Below, in pieces: positions 7,005 through 14,045 of a stretch of 17,994 bases of DNA. The position numbers and the translations under genes are program-made. The first letter of the stretch is position 1, and each line of letters starts with the position of its first letter. The notes beneath the pieces were generated by a model. That model was given only the letters and a program-made list of their open reading frames with translations, was not told where the DNA came from and searched no databases. The DNA is from Erysipelotrichaceae bacterium (lineage in GTDB: Bacteria; Bacillota_I; Bacilli_A; Erysipelotrichales; Erysipelotrichaceae), in the NCBI GenBank assembly GCA_003510215.1, contig DOKQ01000130.1, positions 1 to 17,994 of the forward strand, written 5' to 3'.

Positions 7005-7445
7005 TTAGATCACCTCTACTTTTCCGCCTGCCTGCTCAATCACTTCTACTGCTGATTTAGAGAATTTGTTAGCTTGAACTGTCAGTTTCTTTTCAAGAGT
7101 ACCATTACCCAACACTTTAATACCATTAAGTTCTTTACGAACCAAACCGGTTTCAAGTAGTAGTTCAATAGTTACTACAGTTCCATCTTCAAAACGATTC
7201 AACGTTTCGACATTTACGATTCCGTATTCTACACGATTAAAGTTTGTAAACCCACGTTTTGGAATACGACGGAATAAAGGTGTTTGTCCACCTTCAAAAC
7301 CTAAAGATACACCGCCACCACTACGAGCGTTTTGTCCTTTGTGTCCTTTTCCGGCAGTTTTACCTGTACCAGAACCTTGACCACGACCAATACGCTTGCT
7401 ATCGCGACGAGCTCCTTCGGTATATTTTAGTTCATGTAATTTCAT
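7005..7445 (-). CDS. rplO: 50S ribosomal protein L15 (uL15)
   Basis: L15 is a late-assembly protein with a long basic N-terminal extension penetrating 23S rRNA. The 146-aa product begins MKLHELKYTEGARRDSKRIG, followed by the Gly/Arg-rich GRGQGSGTGKTAGKGHKGQ segment and FEGGQTPLFRRIPKRGF. The C-terminal half is the globular L15/L18e domain. An AAAGGAGG site lies before ATG 7445. The gene follows rpsE with only 17 nt between, where most bacteria have rpmD (L30). It ends two bases before secY. Confidence 0.97.
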   Translation of the reverse strand: MKLHELKYTEGARRDSKRIGRGQGSGTGKTAGKGHKGQNARSGGGVSLGFEGGQTPLFRRIPKRGFTNFNRVEYGIVNVETLNRFEDGTVVTIELLLETGLVRKELNGIKVLGNGTLEKKLTVQANKFSKSAVEVIEQAGGKVEVI

Positions 7446-7462
7446 GTTCGCACCCTCCTTTA

Positions 7463-7984
7463 TTAACCACGAATTTCGTGTGGTTTCTTCTCACGAAGAC
7501 GCGCAACTTCTTCAAGTGTCGTAAGGTCACCCAACGCACCAACTGTTGCACGAACCATGTTGATTGGTGTACGAGATCCCAAACTCTTAGATAATACGTC
7601 AGTAATACCTGCTAGTTCCAATACTGCACGAACAGCACCACCTGCGATAACTCCAGTACCTTCTGATGCAGGGCGTAACATAACGCGGCCAGCACCGTAA
7701 CGGCCTGTGATTTTATGAGGGATGGTTGTTCCGTTATTGACAATAGGAACACGGATAAGATTTTTCTTCGCATCTTCAATAGCTTTCTTAATTGCATCAG
7801 GTACTTCGTTTGCTTTACCTGTACCGAATCCAACGCGGCCTTTTTTGTCGCCAACAACAACGAGCGCTGCAAAGCGGAATCTACGTCCACCTTTTACAAC
7901 TTTCGTAACGCGGTTGATGACGACAACGCGCTCTTCAAATTCCTTATCGCGTTCTCTGTCTACTCTTCTTGGTTTGCGTTCCAT
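7463..7984 (-). CDS. rpsE: 30S ribosomal protein S5 (uS5)
   Basis: S5 contributes to decoding accuracy and mRNA helicase activity at the entry channel. The 173-aa protein has the N-terminal double-stranded-RNA-binding fold (EERVVVINRVTKVVKGGRRF from about residue 17) and the GFGTGKANEVPDAIKKA segment. The C-terminal domain has PASEGTGVIAGGAVRAVLE and NMVRATVGAL. The loop VTKVVKGGRRF corresponds to the region where spectinomycin-resistance changes occur in other species; it looks wild type. Its ribosome binding site is fused to the rplR stop codon (TAGGAGG, 7999-7993). No rpmD follows. Confidence 0.97.
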   Translation of the reverse strand: MERKPRRVDRERDKEFEERVVVINRVTKVVKGGRRFRFAALVVVGDKKGRVGFGTGKANEVPDAIKKAIEDAKKNLIRVPIVNNGTTIPHKITGRYGAGRVMLRPASEGTGVIAGGAVRAVLELAGITDVLSKSLGSRTPINMVRATVGALGDLTTLEEVARLREKKPHEIRG

Positions 7985-7996
7985 TTTGTTGCCCTC

Positions 7997-8353
7997 CTAG
8001 AATTTTAACCCGGCTTCTCTAGCTGCATCAGCTAGCGCCTTGACTCGGCCGTGATACAAATAACCGCCACGATCGAATACTACATCTTCAATACTTGCTT
8101 TTAGTGCACGTTTTGCAACTTCTGCACCTACAGCCTTAGCTGCATCCACATTTCCACCATTTTCCAGTTTCATATCCAAACTGCTAGCAGAAACCAGGGT
8201 CACACCCTTTGTGTCATCGATAACTTGAACGGAAATGTTCGAGTTTGAACGGAAAACACAAAGACGTGGGCGCTCAGGAGTGCCATGCACTTTTGCGCGA
8301 ACGCGCTTATGACGACGAATTCTTTCTTCGTTTTTTGATACTTTTTTAAGCAT
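7997..8353 (-). CDS. rplR: 50S ribosomal protein L18 (uL18)
   Basis: L18 binds 5S rRNA in the central protuberance together with L5 and L25-type proteins. The 118-aa product has a basic N-terminus (KNEERIRRHKRVRAKVHGT), the PRLCVFRSNSNISVQVIDD core and the C-terminal RGGYLYHGRVKALADAAREAGLKF signature. The length is about that of B. subtilis (120). AAAGGAG lies roughly 10 nt before ATG 8353. The stop codon TAG belongs to the downstream ribosome binding site for rpsE, suggesting termination-reinitiation. Confidence 0.97.
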   Translation of the reverse strand: MLKKVSKNEERIRRHKRVRAKVHGTPERPRLCVFRSNSNISVQVIDDTKGVTLVSASSLDMKLENGGNVDAAKAVGAEVAKRALKASIEDVVFDRGGYLYHGRVKALADAAREAGLKF

Positions 8354-8374
8354 AGTTCAACATCTCCTTTCCCA

Positions 8375-8920
8375 CTATTTCTTACCAGCCGTCTTACCTT
8401 CTTTACGACGGATTTGCTCATTCTTATACTTGATACCTTTACCAAGGTATGGTTCTGGTTTACGAACTGCGCGAATATTTGCAGCCCATTCACCAACACG
8501 TTGCTTATCAATACCTTCAACAGTGATTTCAGTAGGTTTACCAACAGTTACATTCACTCCTGGTTCCATTTCGAATACTACTGGGTGAGAATAACCAACG
8601 CTTAAAGTCAATTTGTCACCACTAACAGCTGCACGATAACCGATACCAACCAATTCAAGTTGACGTGTGAATCCTTTGGAAACACCTTCAACCATGTTAT
8701 TCAACAATGCACGAGTTGTACCATGCAATTGCTTCGTATGTTTTTGATCGTTCGGACGTGTTACTGTTAAGATGCCATCATTGATCTCGATACCCAAGAT
8801 TGGGCTGAATTGACGAGTCAAAGTTCCTTTTGTACCTTTAACTGTCACTTCATTCCCACTAGCAATTGTTATTTCAACGCCAGCTGGAATGGTAATCGCT
8901 TTATTACCGATACGTGACAT
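8375..8920 (-). CDS. rplF: 50S ribosomal protein L6 (uL6)
   Basis: L6 lies near the sarcin-ricin loop and the base of the L7/L12 stalk. The 181-aa protein has the usual two repeated domains: MSRIGNKAITIPAGVEI at the start, LHGTTRALLNNMVEGVSKGF near residues 65-84, and the C-terminal signature with PEPYLGKGIKYKNE. The C-terminus GKTAGKK is basic. GGAGG lies 9 nt before ATG 8920. The gene follows rpsH by 15 nt and precedes rplR by 21 nt, in the standard spc order. Confidence 0.97.
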   Translation of the reverse strand: MSRIGNKAITIPAGVEITIASGNEVTVKGTKGTLTRQFSPILGIEINDGILTVTRPNDQKHTKQLHGTTRALLNNMVEGVSKGFTRQLELVGIGYRAAVSGDKLTLSVGYSHPVVFEMEPGVNVTVGKPTEITVEGIDKQRVGEWAANIRAVRKPEPYLGKGIKYKNEQIRRKEGKTAGKK

Positions 8921-8935
8921 GAGTTAGTTCCTCCA

Positions 8936-9334
8936 CTACCACACATATGCGACAACTTCGCCGCCAATGTGCTTCTTCTTAGCATCTTTTCCAGTCATTA
9001 AACCGGAAGAAGTGGATAGAATGGCGATGCCCAGTCCATTCAATACACGTGGAATGTTATCTGATTCAGCATATACACGAAGACCAGGCTTCGAGATGCG
9101 CTTTAAACCAGCGATAACTTTCTCATTATTTGGACCATACTTTAACGTAACAGTCAGTGTTTTTTTAACATCGCCCTCAACTGAGTAACCGATGATAAAT
9201 CCTTCTTCTTTCAAAATTCTTGCAATTTCTACTTTTTCCTTGCTTGCCGGAATATCTACCGTTTCGTGACGTGCTTGTACAGCGTTACGAATTCTTGTAA
9301 GCATATCGGCAATTGGATCTGTCATATTCATCAT
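8936..9334 (-). CDS. rpsH: 30S ribosomal protein S8 (uS8)
   Basis: S8 is a primary binder of 16S rRNA helix 21 and, in E. coli, the translational repressor of the spc operon. The 132-aa form chosen here starts MMNMTDPIADMLTRIRNA and equals the B. subtilis length. ATG 9334 has AAGGAGG 8 nt upstream. An in-frame GTG-type start at 9364 would add ten residues and overlap rpsN with no ribosome binding site, so it is rejected. C-terminal motifs SKPGLRVYA, PRVLNGLGIAILSTS and GGEVVAYVW are complete. Confidence 0.96.
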   Translation of the reverse strand: MMNMTDPIADMLTRIRNAVQARHETVDIPASKEKVEIARILKEEGFIIGYSVEGDVKKTLTVTLKYGPNNEKVIAGLKRISKPGLRVYAESDNIPRVLNGLGIAILSTSSGLMTGKDAKKKHIGGEVVAYVW

Positions 9335-9357
9335 GACTTGTTCCTCCTTCCGTTGTT

Positions 9358-9543
9358 CTACCAACTAGCCTTTTTGACACCCGGAATTTGACCTTTATAG
9401 GCCAACTCACGGAAGCAAATACGGCATAGTTTGAATTTACGCAATACTGCGTGAGGACGTCCACAACGTTCGCAACGTGTGTACTCACGAACTTGGAATT
9501 TCTGAGGACGTTTTGATTTGATAATCATTGCTTTTTTTGCCAT
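9358..9543 (-). CDS. rpsN: 30S ribosomal protein S14, zinc-binding type Z (uS14)
   Basis: The short (61 aa) zinc-dependent S14 of Bacillota, located in the head of the 30S subunit. It begins MAKKAMIIKSKRPQKFQVRE and has the zinc ligands C24, C27, C40 and C43 in two CxxC pairs (CERC and CRIC). It ends GQIPGVKKASW, the family signature. A zinc-free long paralogue, if present, lies elsewhere. The ribosome binding site is fused to the rplE stop (TAGGAGG, 9558-9552), implying coupling to L5 synthesis. Confidence 0.97.
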   Translation of the reverse strand: MAKKAMIIKSKRPQKFQVREYTRCERCGRPHAVLRKFKLCRICFRELAYKGQIPGVKKASW

Positions 9544-9555
9544 GTTTAAGTCCTC

Positions 9556-10098
9556 CTACTTCTTCTCGAACGGCATGCCCATATCAGCAAGCAATGCGCG
9601 TCCTTCTTCGTCTGTGTTCGCAGTTGTAACGATTACGATGTCCATTCCACGCACACGATTAACTTTATCATAATTGATTTCAGGGAAAATTAATTGTTCC
9701 TTAACACCTAGTGTAAAGTTACCACGACCATCAAAAGCAGAGGAACTTACACCTCGGAAGTCACGAACACGAGGCAATGCAATGTTAACAAGTTTGTCAT
9801 AAAACTCATACATTTTCTCACCACGTAGTGTCACTTTACAGCCAATAGCCATACCTTCACGAAGTTTAAAGTTCGCAATAGATTTCTTGGCTTTTGTAAT
9901 CACAGGTTTTTGACCAGCGATTTGAGTTAGTTCAGCAACTGCTTCTTCCAAGGCTTTAGGATTCGCAATCGCATCACCAACACCCATGTTAATGACGATT
10001 TTCTCAATTTTAGGAGCTTGCATTACTGAAGTATAGTTAAATTTCTTAACCAACCCAGGAACTACCTCCGTTTTGTATTTATCAATTAGGCGGTTCAT
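9556..10098 (-). CDS. rplE: 50S ribosomal protein L5 (uL5)
   Basis: L5 binds 5S rRNA and contacts P-site tRNA and S13 across the subunit interface. The 180-aa product, ordinary in length, has the early motif APKIEKIVINMGVGDA (29-44), AKKSIANFKLREGMAIG in the middle and RDFRGVSSSAFDGRGN (112-127). The C-terminus has the GMDIVIVTTANTDEEGRALL segment. GAGGAGG precedes ATG 10098. The gene follows rplX by 17 nt, as in the usual spc operon order. Confidence 0.97.
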   Translation of the reverse strand: MNRLIDKYKTEVVPGLVKKFNYTSVMQAPKIEKIVINMGVGDAIANPKALEEAVAELTQIAGQKPVITKAKKSIANFKLREGMAIGCKVTLRGEKMYEFYDKLVNIALPRVRDFRGVSSSAFDGRGNFTLGVKEQLIFPEINYDKVNRVRGMDIVIVTTANTDEEGRALLADMGMPFEKK

Positions 10099-10115
10099 AT
10101 CTATGCTACCTCCTC

Positions 10116-10424
10116 TTACTTAAGTACAGCGCCGGTTTTCTTCAGGACGCGTACTTTCTTGCCTTTTTCTTCTTTATATCCAACACGGCTTACGGTTTTT
10201 GCCTTCGAGTCATACAACATCACGTTTGAAACATGAATTGGTACTTCTTTTTCAACAATACCACCATCTGGATTTTGTTGAGTTGGCTTCAAGTGCTTCT
10301 TAGCAACATTAGCGCCCTCAACGATAACCTTTTCTTCTTTTGGGAAGACAGCGGTGACTTCACCGATTAAACCTTTGCTAGCACCAGTAACTACTTTTAC
10401 CTTATCGCCTTTTTTGATTTTCAT
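10116..10424 (-). CDS. rplX: 50S ribosomal protein L24 (uL24)
   Basis: L24 is an assembly initiator near the tunnel exit. The 102-aa product begins with a KOW motif, MKIKKGDKVKVVTGASKGLI, followed by VIVEGANVAKKHLKPTQQNPDGGIVEKE, which is the family core. The C-terminus GYKEEKGKKVRVLKKTGAVL is normal. The ribosome binding site is part of a fused stop/Shine-Dalgarno with rplN (TAGGAGG, 10440-10434). Length matches B. subtilis L24 (about 103). Confidence 0.97.
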   Translation of the reverse strand: MKIKKGDKVKVVTGASKGLIGEVTAVFPKEEKVIVEGANVAKKHLKPTQQNPDGGIVEKEVPIHVSNVMLYDSKAKTVSRVGYKEEKGKKVRVLKKTGAVLK

Positions 10425-10437
10425 CGTTGCTCGCCTC

Positions 10438-10806
10438 CTATAGTACTTCCGGAGCTAAAGACACAATTTTCATAAAGTCTTTCTCACGGAGTTCTCTTGC
10501 CACAGGACCGAAAATACGTGTTCCCTTTGGCGTTCTATCTTCTTTAATAATAACTACAGCATTGTCATCAAATTTGATGTATGATCCGTTCTCGCGACGT
10601 ACTCCATATTTTGTACGAACGACAACAGCTTTAACTACATCGCCTTTTTTGACTGTTCCACCAGGTGAAGCTTCTTTAACAGTGCACACCACAACATCAC
10701 CGATGCTGGATGTACGACGGCGGCTACCACCTAGGCAACGGATTACCAATACTTCTTTAGCACCGGTATTGTCGGCTACCCGACATCTGGTTTCGTTTTG
10801 AATCAT
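10438..10806 (-). CDS. rplN: 50S ribosomal protein L14 (uL14)
   Basis: L14 sits at the intersubunit face, forms bridge B8 and is the docking site of the silencing factor RsfS. The 122-aa product begins MIQNETRCRVADNTGAKEV and has the signature GDVVKAVVVRTKYGVRRENGS in the middle and DRTPKGTRIFGPVARELR near the C-terminus. ATG 10806 is chosen over an in-frame TTG one codon upstream: AGGAGG is 8 nt from the ATG and the length is then exactly typical. The gene follows rpsQ by 16 nt. Confidence 0.97.
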   Translation of the reverse strand: MIQNETRCRVADNTGAKEVLVIRCLGGSRRRTSSIGDVVVCTVKEASPGGTVKKGDVVKAVVVRTKYGVRRENGSYIKFDDNAVVIIKEDRTPKGTRIFGPVARELREKDFMKIVSLAPEVL

Positions 10807-10822
10807 CAACGTACCCTCCTAA

Positions 10823-11083
10823 CTAAAGAATGACGGCTTTTTCAACGATTTTAACGATACGGAAACGTTTTGTTGCTGAAAGTGGACGTGTTTCCATAAT
10901 TTCAACCAAATCGTTTACTTTTGCCTCGTTTAACTCGTCATGAGCCTTAAATTTCTTCGAATATTTTACACGCTTACCATACAACGGATGTCTTTTGGAT
11001 GTTGTTACTTCTACAACTACAGTTTTATCCATAGCATCAGAAACAACCTTTCCGCGGTAAACTTTGCGTTTTGATCTTTCCAT
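10823..11083 (-). CDS. rpsQ: 30S ribosomal protein S17 (uS17)
   Basis: S17 is a primary 16S rRNA-binding OB-fold protein of the 30S body. The 86-aa product begins MERSKRKVYRGKVVSDAMDK and has the motifs TVVVEVTTSKRHPLYGKRVK (about 21-40) and the ETRPLSATKRFRIVKI segment near the C-terminus. Length matches B. subtilis S17 (87). The ribosome binding site is fused to the rpmC stop codon (TAGGAGG, 11100-11094), giving likely coupling to L29. Identification is secure. Confidence 0.97.
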   Translation of the reverse strand: MERSKRKVYRGKVVSDAMDKTVVVEVTTSKRHPLYGKRVKYSKKFKAHDELNEAKVNDLVEIMETRPLSATKRFRIVKIVEKAVIL

Positions 11084-11097
11084 CTTCTAATGACCTC

Positions 11098-11298
11098 CTA
11101 TTGTTGACCACTGAGTGAACGCTCAGTGATGACCGTTTTAATACGTGCAATGGTCTTGCGAACTGCTTTAATACGAGCAGGGTTGCTTAGTTGGCCAGTA
11201 GCTTGTTGAAAGCGAAGATTGAACAATTCTTCTTTTAAAGAATCGATTTCTTTTAGCAACTCAACGTTGCTTTTTTCACGAATTTCCTTGATCAACAT
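11098..11298 (-). CDS. rpmC: 50S ribosomal protein L29 (uL29)
   Basis: L29 is a small two-helix protein at the polypeptide exit tunnel, neighbour to L23 and the signal recognition particle. The 66-aa product begins MLIKEIREKSNVELLKEIDS and has the signature KEELFNLRFQQATGQL, then KAVRKTIARIKTV. It starts two bases after rplP; its ribosome binding site GAGGAGG is encoded by the final glutamate codons of L16, so the two are tightly coupled. Length and sequence are normal. Confidence 0.96.
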   Translation of the reverse strand: MLIKEIREKSNVELLKEIDSLKEELFNLRFQQATGQLSNPARIKAVRKTIARIKTVITERSLSGQQ

Positions 11299-11300
11299 GC

Positions 11301-11717
11301 CTATTCCTCCTCGCCTTTACGGACAAACTTTGTTTTAACTGGTAGTTTGTGAGAAGCTAGACGGAATGCTTCGCGTGCGATTTCCTCAGAAACGCCACCA
11401 ATTTCAAACATAACGCGGCCTGGCTGCACAACTGCTACCCATCCTTCAGGAGCTCCTTTACCGGAACCCATCCGCACTTCTAAAGGTTTTTTTGTAATTG
11501 CCAAGTGTGGGAAAATTTTAATCCAAACTTGACCACCACGACGCATATAACGTGTCATGGCAATACGAGCTGATTCAATTTGACGGTTACTTACGTAAGC
11601 GCCAGATTCAGCCATCAAACCAAATTCACCAAAAACCACTTCACGACCCGCTTTTGAACGACCTTCGTGGCTTAGACGGTGTGGTCTTCTGTATTTCGTT
11701 CTATTTGGCATTAACAT
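11301..11717 (-). CDS. rplP: 50S ribosomal protein L16 (uL16)
   Basis: L16 organises the A-site tRNA region of the 50S subunit and is a late assembly protein. The 138-aa product begins MLMPNRTKYRRPHRLSHEGR, has the SNRQIESARIAMTRYMRRGG segment (43-62), WIKIFPHLAITKKPLEVRMG and the GKGAPEGWVAVVQPGRVMFE signature. The MLMP start is usual for Bacillota. GGAGG of the ribosome binding site lies in the last codons of rpsC, and the start is two bases after the rpsC stop. It is slightly shorter than B. subtilis L16 (144). Confidence 0.97.
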   Translation of the reverse strand: MLMPNRTKYRRPHRLSHEGRSKAGREVVFGEFGLMAESGAYVSNRQIESARIAMTRYMRRGGQVWIKIFPHLAITKKPLEVRMGSGKGAPEGWVAVVQPGRVMFEIGGVSEEIAREAFRLASHKLPVKTKFVRKGEEE

Positions 11718-11719
11718 AA

Positions 11720-12490
11720 TTACTTACCTCCGTCCTTAGCTTCACCAGCCGTATTACGTGCTGGCGCATTGTCTCTGCGTGGACGGCGATCCCCTCTTGC
11801 AGGGCGACGTCTACGATCTGACGGTGCAGACTTTGGTGCTTCAGGTTCAGTAACCATTTGTCCTGGCAATACTTCACCACGGCAAATCCATACTTTAACA
11901 CCTAAACGACCATAAGTTGTATGTGCTTCTACGACCGCATAATCGATATCAGAGCGTAGTGTATGAAGTGGAACGATACCTTCTGAGTAGCCTTCGCTAC
12001 GAGCAATATCAGTACCACCTAAACGACCGGAAACCATGGTTTTGATTCCTTTAGCTCCTGCACGCATTGTCTTTTGGATTGTACGCTTTTGAGCAGTTCT
12101 GAAAGAAGCACGTTGCTCCAATTGCTCAGCAATACTCTTAGCAACAAGATATGCATCCAAATCAGGATTAGCAATTTCAAGAACACGTACGTGAACTTGT
12201 TTGCCAGCTGTCATTGCTTCCAGTTGCTTTTTAACACGCTCAATGTTTTCACCGTTTGTACCGATGATAACACCTGGGCGAGCTGTGCGAATAATGATTT
12301 CCACACGGTTTTTTGAACGTTCGATTTCAACGCGAGAAACAGAAGCATTTTTAAGGGCTTCGAATAAAAATTCACGAATCTTCACGTCTTCGATCAATAG
12401 ATTACCGAACTCTTTTTCGGCAAACCATCTTGATTCCCAGTCGCGGATCACTCCGATGCGCAATCCGATAGGACTAACTTTTTGACCCAT
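11720..12490 (-). CDS. rpsC: 30S ribosomal protein S3 (uS3) with basic C-terminal tail
   Basis: S3 lines the mRNA entry channel with S4 and S5. The 256-aa product begins MGQKVSPIGLRIGVIRDWES. It has a KH domain at about residues 38-107 with the GTNG loop at 77-80, and the C-terminal domain with AQKRTIQKTMRAGAKGIK and GRLGGTDIARSE. The conserved core ends about residue 212. The remaining ~44 residues are an Arg/Pro/Ala-rich, low-complexity tail (several RR pairs), longer than the 218-aa B. subtilis protein. The ribosome binding site is fused to the rplV stop (TAGGAGG, 12504-12498). Confidence 0.96.
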   Translation of the reverse strand: MGQKVSPIGLRIGVIRDWESRWFAEKEFGNLLIEDVKIREFLFEALKNASVSRVEIERSKNRVEIIIRTARPGVIIGTNGENIERVKKQLEAMTAGKQVHVRVLEIANPDLDAYLVAKSIAEQLEQRASFRTAQKRTIQKTMRAGAKGIKTMVSGRLGGTDIARSEGYSEGIVPLHTLRSDIDYAVVEAHTTYGRLGVKVWICRGEVLPGQMVTEPEAPKSAPSDRRRRPARGDRRPRRDNAPARNTAGEAKDGGK

Positions 12491-12501
12491 ATGTGTTCCT
12501 C

Positions 12502-12837
12502 CTAATCACGTTCCGCAACCACAACAGTGATGTGGCTGGTACGTTTGTGAATTGCGGATGCAGAACCTTTTGCTCTAGGCATAAACCGCTTTAATACAAT
12601 ACTCTCATCAGCATAACAAGCTTTGATGTACAACTTCTCTTCATTTAGTTGATGGTTGTTCACTGCATTTGCTACTGCTGATTTTAGAACTTTTCCTGCT
12701 GCTTCTGCTGCAAAGTTCGGTGTGAACTTTAAGATAGCTGCAGCCTCTTTAACATCTTTACCTCGAATCAAATCAAGTGCCAAACGTGCTTTACGAGGAG
12801 TAACACGGATGGTTTTTGCTGTTGCTTTAACTTCCAT
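12502..12837 (-). CDS. rplV: 50S ribosomal protein L22 (uL22)
   Basis: L22 has a long beta-hairpin that lines the narrow part of the exit tunnel near the macrolide site. The 111-aa product begins MEVKATAKTIRVTPRKARLA, then LDLIRGKDVKEAAAILKF, and near the C-terminus carries FMPRAKGSASAIHKRTSHI. The hairpin sequence looks wild type; no insertion or deletion of the type linked to erythromycin resistance is seen. Its ribosome binding site is fused to the rpsS stop codon (TAGGAGG, 12851-12845), 7 nt before ATG. Confidence 0.97.
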   Translation of the reverse strand: MEVKATAKTIRVTPRKARLALDLIRGKDVKEAAAILKFTPNFAAEAAGKVLKSAVANAVNNHQLNEEKLYIKACYADESIVLKRFMPRAKGSASAIHKRTSHITVVVAERD

Positions 12838-12848
12838 GGTTATACCTC

Positions 12849-13124
12849 CTAACGTCCAGCTTTCTTGTCATCGCCATGTCCACCATACTTGCGTGTAGGG
12901 ACAAATTCACCTAGTTTGTGACCAACCATATCCTCAGTAACGAATACTGGGACATGTTCTTTACCGTTATAAACCGCAAAGGTATGTTCAACGAACTGAG
13001 GGAAAATGGTTGAACGGCGGGACCAGGTTTTAATTACTTCTTTTTTACCTTTCGCATTCAATGATTCCACTTTATTCATCAAGTGTTCATCACAGAAAGG
13101 ACCTTTTTTCAAACTACGACTCAT
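12849..13124 (-). CDS. rpsS: 30S ribosomal protein S19 (uS19)
   Basis: S19 lies in the 30S head and contacts S13 and the 23S A-site finger. The 91-aa product begins MSRSLKKGPFCDEHLMNKVE, contains IKTWSRRSTIFPQFVEHTFA and the C-terminal signature GHKLGEFVPTRKYGGHGDDK. The Shine-Dalgarno here is AAGGAAGG rather than the AGGAGG used by most genes of the cluster, about 8 nt before ATG 13124. It follows rplB by 20 nt. Length is one residue from the B. subtilis protein. Confidence 0.97.
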   Translation of the reverse strand: MSRSLKKGPFCDEHLMNKVESLNAKGKKEVIKTWSRRSTIFPQFVEHTFAVYNGKEHVPVFVTEDMVGHKLGEFVPTRKYGGHGDDKKAGR

Positions 13125-13144
13125 GTTCTTTTCCTTCCTTTCGT

Positions 13145-13978
13145 TTACTTCGCTCTACGACCGCGAACGATTAGCTTCGAAGAAGCTTTTTTCTTCTTAC
13201 GAGTAATAACACCCATAGCTTTTTTACCCCAAGGTGTCATAGGAGCAACACGACCGATAGGTGTGCGACCTTCACCACCACCATGAGGGTGATCTACTGG
13301 GTTCATTGCAGAACCGCGTACTGTAGGACGGATACCCATCCAACGGGAACGACCTGCTTTACCAACATTGACTAGGCTATGATCTTCGTTTCCGACAACC
13401 CCAATGGTTGCACGGCATGTAGCCAAGATCTTACGAACTTCACTAGATGCTAAACGAACGATAACATAACGTCCTTCAGAACCAAGGATTTGAGCAGATA
13501 CACCCGCAGAACGAGCTAATTGTCCACCCTTACCAGGTTTTAATTCAATATTGTGGATAACTGTACCTTCAGGCATTTGCCCAAGTTCCATTGCGTTACC
13601 AACTTTGATATCCGCTTGAGGACCACTATAGACTGTTGCGCCAACAGTTAATCCTTTTGGAGCAAGGATATAGCGTTTTTCACCATCCGCATAGTTCAAC
13701 AAAGCAATATTTGCTGAACGGTTTGGATCGTACTCAATACTTGCTACTCTTGCAGGTACATTATCTTTATCACGTCTGAAGTCAATGACGCGATACATTC
13801 TTTTATGTCCACCACCTTGATGACGAGTTGTAATTCGTCCAAGGTTGTTGCGACCGCCCTTACTCTTGATGGGCTCTAACAAGGAACGCTCTGGTTTAGC
13901 CGTTGTTAATTCTTTATTGGCTAAGGTTGTCATTCCTCTACGACCTGGCGTGGTCGGTTTATATTGTTTAATCGCCAT
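13145..13978 (-). CDS. rplB: 50S ribosomal protein L2 (uL2)
   Basis: L2 is required for subunit joining and supports the peptidyl transferase centre. The 277-aa form chosen begins MAIKQYKPTTPGRRGMTT and has the RNA-binding domain with RHQGGGHKRMYRVIDF, RSANIALLNYADGEKRYI, ELKPGKGGQLARSAG, KAGRSRWMGIRPTVRGSAMN and the invariant DHPHGGGEG loop. The start ATG 13978 has AAGGAGG 11 nt upstream and gives exactly the B. subtilis length. An upstream in-frame start at 14002 adds eight residues and has no ribosome binding site. The 67-nt gap before it is the largest in the cluster. Confidence 0.97.
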   Translation of the reverse strand: MAIKQYKPTTPGRRGMTTLANKELTTAKPERSLLEPIKSKGGRNNLGRITTRHQGGGHKRMYRVIDFRRDKDNVPARVASIEYDPNRSANIALLNYADGEKRYILAPKGLTVGATVYSGPQADIKVGNAMELGQMPEGTVIHNIELKPGKGGQLARSAGVSAQILGSEGRYVIVRLASSEVRKILATCRATIGVVGNEDHSLVNVGKAGRSRWMGIRPTVRGSAMNPVDHPHGGGEGRTPIGRVAPMTPWGKKAMGVITRKKKKASSKLIVRGRRAK

Positions 13979-14003
13979 GAGAACTTTTTCCTCCTTACGC
14001 ATT

Positions 14004-14031
14004 TATCCGGAAATAGCGTGTTCTTCCGATA
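14004..14031 (-). other. Inverted repeat (potential RNA hairpin) in the rplW-rplB gap
   Basis: On the minus strand TATCGGAA (14031-14024) can pair with TTCCGGATA (14012-14004), giving eight base pairs with one bulged G and an 11-nt loop. It is not followed by a T tract, so it is not an intrinsic terminator. It sits just upstream of the rplB ribosome binding site. It could be a processing site, a protein-binding element or chance. Confidence 0.35.
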
Positions 14032-14045
14032 TAGTCAACTTAGTC

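Noticed and set aside
7612..7890. 92-codon minus-strand frame inside rpsE, and a 114-codon frame over the rplR/rplF boundary (8200-8544)
   Set aside because: Out-of-frame shadows of S5 and of L18/L6; no ribosome binding site and no family resemblance. They were also examined as a possible displaced L30 and do not match it.
14010..14038. Internal promoter in the rplW-rplB gap (TTGACT-17-TATTTC)
   Set aside because: The -35 is good but the -10 matches at only three of six positions with no extended element, so it is not listed as a promoter; it is mentioned only as part of the gap finding.
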